Source of the DNA: Methanomicrobiales archaeon
GTDB lineage: Archaea > Halobacteriota > Methanomicrobia > Methanomicrobiales > Methanoculleaceae
Length of the DNA stretch: 7,371 bases
Direction: 5' to 3'
Assembly (NCBI GenBank): GCA_012510335.1
Contig: JAAZIF010000087.1
Location: 1-7,371 of the forward strand
Shown piece by piece: positions 4,604 through 7,371 of this stretch (the first letter of the stretch is position 1; each line of letters begins with the position of its first letter). The notes under the pieces were generated by a model. The model did no database searches. It had not been told where the DNA came from and saw only the letters and a list, made by a program, of their open reading frames with translations. The position numbers were made by a program, and so were the translations under genes.

Positions 4604-6830
4604 AGAACGCGAACTGGCAGCAGCCATCAGGAGCCTTATCACGCGATCGGGGGAACCGGAGGGGGAAGGCGGGGATACGGCAATGCCGCTCGACCGGCCT
4701 GGAGAGCACGAGTCACGAGAAGAGATTCCAGAGGCCGACAGGCCCGGTTCTGGCGCGGGAGATGAGGATGTAGAACCCTCCCCCGCGCCGGCGCCGAAGA
4801 GAGCGGGCGGTCAGTATGCATCGGGCGAACATGATCCAATCAGGACGTTGCTCGATCAGATTGAGGGGATGAGGGCAGATCCGGGGGTCCGCGATCCTCC
4901 CGTCAACCCGGAGCGGGTGAAAAAATTTCGGGAGGCGGATGTTCCCGTCCCCGAAGATCACGGGAGGGTGACGGCTGATGAACCGGTGGCCCCGGCATAC
5001 GAGCGCCCTGCCGGCGTGATATCTGTCGGTGAACTCGGAGACCTGGCTGACCTGATCCTCCCGGGGGGTGCAGTCTTTGCGGTCGAGGATCTCCATATCA
5101 ACCGCAGCGAGCATCATTTTGACTTTACCGACAACGCCAGGGCCGTCTCCGAGTTTGACGAACTCTTCGCCAGGGCATACTCATCAATCACCCTCGCCGC
5201 GGAGATTCCTGCCAAAGGCACACCGGAGCATAGGTCCGGGCTCCTCAGCAGGTTCCGGCTGCCAGGGGCCGCGGAGGTGATCGAGGAGTATAGCCCCGCC
5301 CTCCACGGACCGCTCGTAGACCTCTCGATACGGCCGATGCCGGGGCTGGAGGAGATCGAGCTCTATCCGGTGAACGAGCCGTATGCCTACGTCCGGGTGA
5401 CCTACGATGCCACGACACACGAGTACACCTACCACGTCCTCGAGCCCGTGCTTACGCCCGGCGAGCAGGAGCTCTTCGGGGAGATCAAGGAGCGCCTCTT
5501 TGAGACGCTCAACATCGCCACCCGGGATATTACCCGCGACGAGGCGAGGAATGCGCTCCGGGATGCGGCGAACACCATCATAACAGATTACGGGATCCAC
5601 CTCGAACCGCCCGGGCGGGAGAAGATCCTCTATCATGTCGAGAAGGAGTTCCTGGGCAACGGGCTGATCGACCCGGTGATGCATGACGCCTACATCGAGG
5701 ATATCTCATGCGACGGCGTGGGCAACGTCATCTTCGTCTATCACACGACGTACGAATCGATGAAGACAAGCCTCGCCTACCGCGAAGCCGCTGAGCTTGA
5801 TTCGTTCGTCACGAAACTTGCTCAGAGGGCCGGAAAATACATATCGATCGCTGAGCCGATGCTTGATGCCACGATGAGCGATGGATCGCGTATCCAGATG
5901 ACGCTCGGGGAGGAGGTGACCGCTCACGGGTCTACGTTCACGATCCGCAAGTTCCGGGAGGAGCCTATCACACCGACCGATCTAATCGAGTGGCATACCT
6001 TCTCGCCGCTCGGGATCGCCTTCCTCTGGCTTGCTGTCGAGAACGCCAAGTCCTGCATATTCGCCGGCGGGACGGCGTCGGGGAAGACGACGACCTTAAA
6101 CGCCATATCGCTCTTCATCCCGCCGCTTGCAAAGATCGTGACGCTCGAGGATACACGTGAGCTGAAACTCCCTCATCCGAACTGGATCCCGAGCATAACC
6201 CGGGGCTCATTCTCGCAGGATGGGCGGGGCGAGATCGATATGTATGAACTCCTGCGTGCCGCTCTTCGGCAGCGCCCCGAGTACATACTGGTCGGGGAGG
6301 TCCGGGGCCGCGAGGCCCTTACACTCTTTCAGGCGATGAGCACCGGGCACGTCACATACGCGACGATGCATGCTGACTCGGTCTCAAGCGCCGTCCATCG
6401 TCTGGAGAATCCGCCGATCAACGTGCCGAGGAACATGCTCTCAGCGCTCTCCCTTATGTCCATCCAGGTGCAGGCCAGGGTGGGCGGGCAGCGGATCCGG
6501 CGGGGCAAGCAGCTCATCGAGATCCTGGATATCGACCCCAGGACAAACGAGCTGATCACGAACGAGGTCTTCCGGTGGCATCCGGTGACCGATGAGATCC
6601 GCTACACCGGGAAATCCTACATCCTTGAGGAGATCATGGAGGACCGGGGGTGGAGCGGGGAGCGGATGCAGGAAGAACTGAAGCGGCGGCAGGAGGTTCT
6701 TGAGTGGATGCGCATCAAGAAGATCCGACACTTTCATGACGTGAGCAAGATCCTGGTCTCCTACTTCCGGGATCCGGAGGCGGTCATCCAGCTGGTGCGC
6801 TCTGACCTCTACAGGGAGGATCCCTCGTGA
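4584..6830 (+). CDS. Archaeal type IV pilus/type II secretion ATPase, GspE/TadA family
   Basis: A hexameric cytoplasmic motor ATPase that would power assembly of a type IV pilus-like filament together with the membrane platform encoded next. The 748-residue protein has, in order: a long charged Gly/Pro/Glu-rich extension (about 1-145) with no clear fold; an N-terminal alpha/beta domain (about 146-350); the N2-like domain (about 350-460; YIEDISCDG 370-378); and the RecA-like motor. Walker A is GGTASGKTTT (495-504, K501), the Asp box LEDTRELKLPH contains E522 and D523, Walker B is ILVGEVRG with E572, and the His box GHVTYATMHAD contains H589 and H596. All catalytic residues are intact. The C-terminal helical tail (about 690-748) is typical of archaeal members. 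It overlaps the upstream gene by 20 bases and the TadC-like gene by 4. An archaellum FlaI role is less likely because none of the other fla genes are visible and FlaI is shorter. Confidence 0.94.
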   Translation: MGTDGDKERELAAAIRSLITRSGEPEGEGGDTAMPLDRPGEHESREEIPEADRPGSGAGDEDVEPSPAPAPKRAGGQYASGEHDPIRTLLDQIEGMRADPGVRDPPVNPERVKKFREADVPVPEDHGRVTADEPVAPAYERPAGVISVGELGDLADLILPGGAVFAVEDLHINRSEHHFDFTDNARAVSEFDELFARAYSSITLAAEIPAKGTPEHRSGLLSRFRLPGAAEVIEEYSPALHGPLVDLSIRPMPGLEEIELYPVNEPYAYVRVTYDATTHEYTYHVLEPVLTPGEQELFGEIKERLFETLNIATRDITRDEARNALRDAANTIITDYGIHLEPPGREKILYHVEKEFLGNGLIDPVMHDAYIEDISCDGVGNVIFVYHTTYESMKTSLAYREAAELDSFVTKLAQRAGKYISIAEPMLDATMSDGSRIQMTLGEEVTAHGSTFTIRKFREEPITPTDLIEWHTFSPLGIAFLWLAVENAKSCIFAGGTASGKTTTLNAISLFIPPLAKIVTLEDTRELKLPHPNWIPSITRGSFSQDGRGEIDMYELLRAALRQRPEYILVGEVRGREALTLFQAMSTGHVTYATMHADSVSSAVHRLENPPINVPRNMLSALSLMSIQVQARVGGQRIRRGKQLIEILDIDPRTNELITNEVFRWHPVTDEIRYTGKSYILEEIMEDRGWSGERMQEELKRRQEVLEWMRIKKIRHFHDVSKILVSYFRDPEAVIQLVRSDLYREDPS
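6814..6819 (+). promoter_or_regulatory. Shine-Dalgarno site for the platform gene
   Basis: GGGAGG within the last ATPase codons lies 7 bases before the GTG at 6827. It supports a GTG start inside the GTGA overlap with the ATPase stop codon. Confidence 0.75.
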
Positions 6831-7371
6831 ACAGTTATGAGCGGTTCTGTTTCAACCTGATCGGCCGGGATCTGAAGGGGAAGCGTGGCGACTTTATCGC
6901 CCTCCGCAAGAATCTCGTGGCGGCCCGGATGAATACGCCGTTTGAGGCCTACCTTGCGACCGCCTACGTCTCCTCAGGTGTCGTGGGGCTTGTCGCCGCA
7001 GGGCTAATCGGACTTGCCGCCTACATCTTGCGGATCCCCGAGATGATCACCTACCGGGGGGCGGTCCCGGAGTCCTTCCATGTGCTGAGCGATCACAGGC
7101 TCGTTATCGGCACCATCATCATCACGATCCTCTCGCTCCTGTTCTTCGGCGGCATGTCCTACCTGATCTTCCTCCTCTACCCCGGCATACAGGCCGGTGA
7201 GCGGCGCCGGAACATCGACGCTACACTGCCCCATGCAATCAACTACGTCACCGCCATGTCCTCGGCCGGGATCACCCCGGACGGGGTCTTCAGGCTGCTC
7301 GGCAGGAGCAGGATATACGGCGAGAGCTCTGTTGAAGCGCGCTACATCACCCGGGAGACGGATTTCTTCGG
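6827..7371 (+). CDS. TadC/GspF-type pilus platform membrane protein (N-terminal part, cut by window edge)
   Basis: A multi-pass membrane protein that anchors the secretion ATPase and forms the base of the pilus machine. 181 residues are visible. After a basic amphipathic N-terminus (RDLKGKRGDFIALRKNL, 14-30), two hydrophobic segments lie at about 45-68 and 92-119. They are followed by the cytoplasmic T2SF domain start with GERRRNIDATLPHAINYVTA (124-143) and MSSAGITPDGVFRLL (144-158), the hallmark of archaeal TadC-like proteins. The start is GTG, since its TGA-overlapping position (GTGA) and the GGGAGG 7 bases upstream agree. It continues past the right edge, where the remaining T2SF domain and helices should lie. 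It is the obvious partner of the ATPase, with which it overlaps by 4 bases. Confidence 0.88.
   Translation, partial: MNSYERFCFNLIGRDLKGKRGDFIALRKNLVAARMNTPFEAYLATAYVSSGVVGLVAAGLIGLAAYILRIPEMITYRGAVPESFHVLSDHRLVIGTIIITILSLLFFGGMSYLIFLLYPGIQAGERRRNIDATLPHAINYVTAMSSAGITPDGVFRLLGRSRIYGESSVEARYITRETDFF

Noticed and set aside
5184..5684. Minus-strand 166-codon open frame within the ATPase gene
   Set aside because: It is antisense to conserved GspE/TadA sequence, and its Leu/Arg/Asp-rich translation matches no family I recognise.

Overview
The window looks like chromosomal DNA from a methanogenic euryarchaeon, most likely of the order Methanomicrobiales and plausibly Methanoculleus or a close relative. 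The reasons are an archaeal-type leucyl-tRNA synthetase, a PIN-ATPase-KH protein typical of Euryarchaeota, an archaeal A24 prepilin peptidase, archaeal TadA/TadC-type pilus genes, GC-rich coding sequence, GGAGGTGAT-like ribosome binding sites and a TATA-box promoter. The genus is my inference from overall look, not a search result.

Layout: two divergent gene sets are separated by a 266-base intergenic region (3693-3958). Leftward (minus strand) from that gap run an archaeal prepilin/preflagellin peptidase (2889-3692), phosphoribosyl-AMP cyclohydrolase hisI (2517-2882), a PIN-domain/PilT-like ATPase/KH-domain protein (613-2493) and the N-terminal third or less of leucyl-tRNA synthetase (running off the left edge from 575). 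Gaps are only 6, 23 and 37 bases, so they probably form one operon read from a strong TATA box at about 3713-3721, which would give a leaderless or nearly leaderless peptidase transcript. Rightward (plus strand) run a 214-residue protein of unknown function with a C-terminal beta-sandwich-like segment (3959-4603), a 748-residue GspE/TadA-type secretion ATPase (4584-6830) and the N-terminal 181 residues of a TadC/GspF-type membrane platform protein (6827 to the right edge). These three overlap (20 and 4 bases) and each start has its own Shine-Dalgarno sequence inside the preceding gene or leader, so translation is probably coupled.

Working together: ATPase plus platform protein are the motor and inner-membrane core of an archaeal type IV pilus-like or archaellum-like machine, and the divergently transcribed peptidase is the type of enzyme that matures its pilins. 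The 214-residue protein is the least explained member and the best candidate for an undescribed accessory factor. The minus-strand partners downstream of the peptidase are housekeeping or RNA-related genes (histidine synthesis, probable RNA-linked ATPase, tRNA charging).

The intergenic region also holds a 9-base inverted repeat enclosing two smaller hairpins (3746-3835), which is the main non-coding structure not explained by the genes. I see no tRNA, rRNA, CRISPR array, transposase or phage gene in the window.
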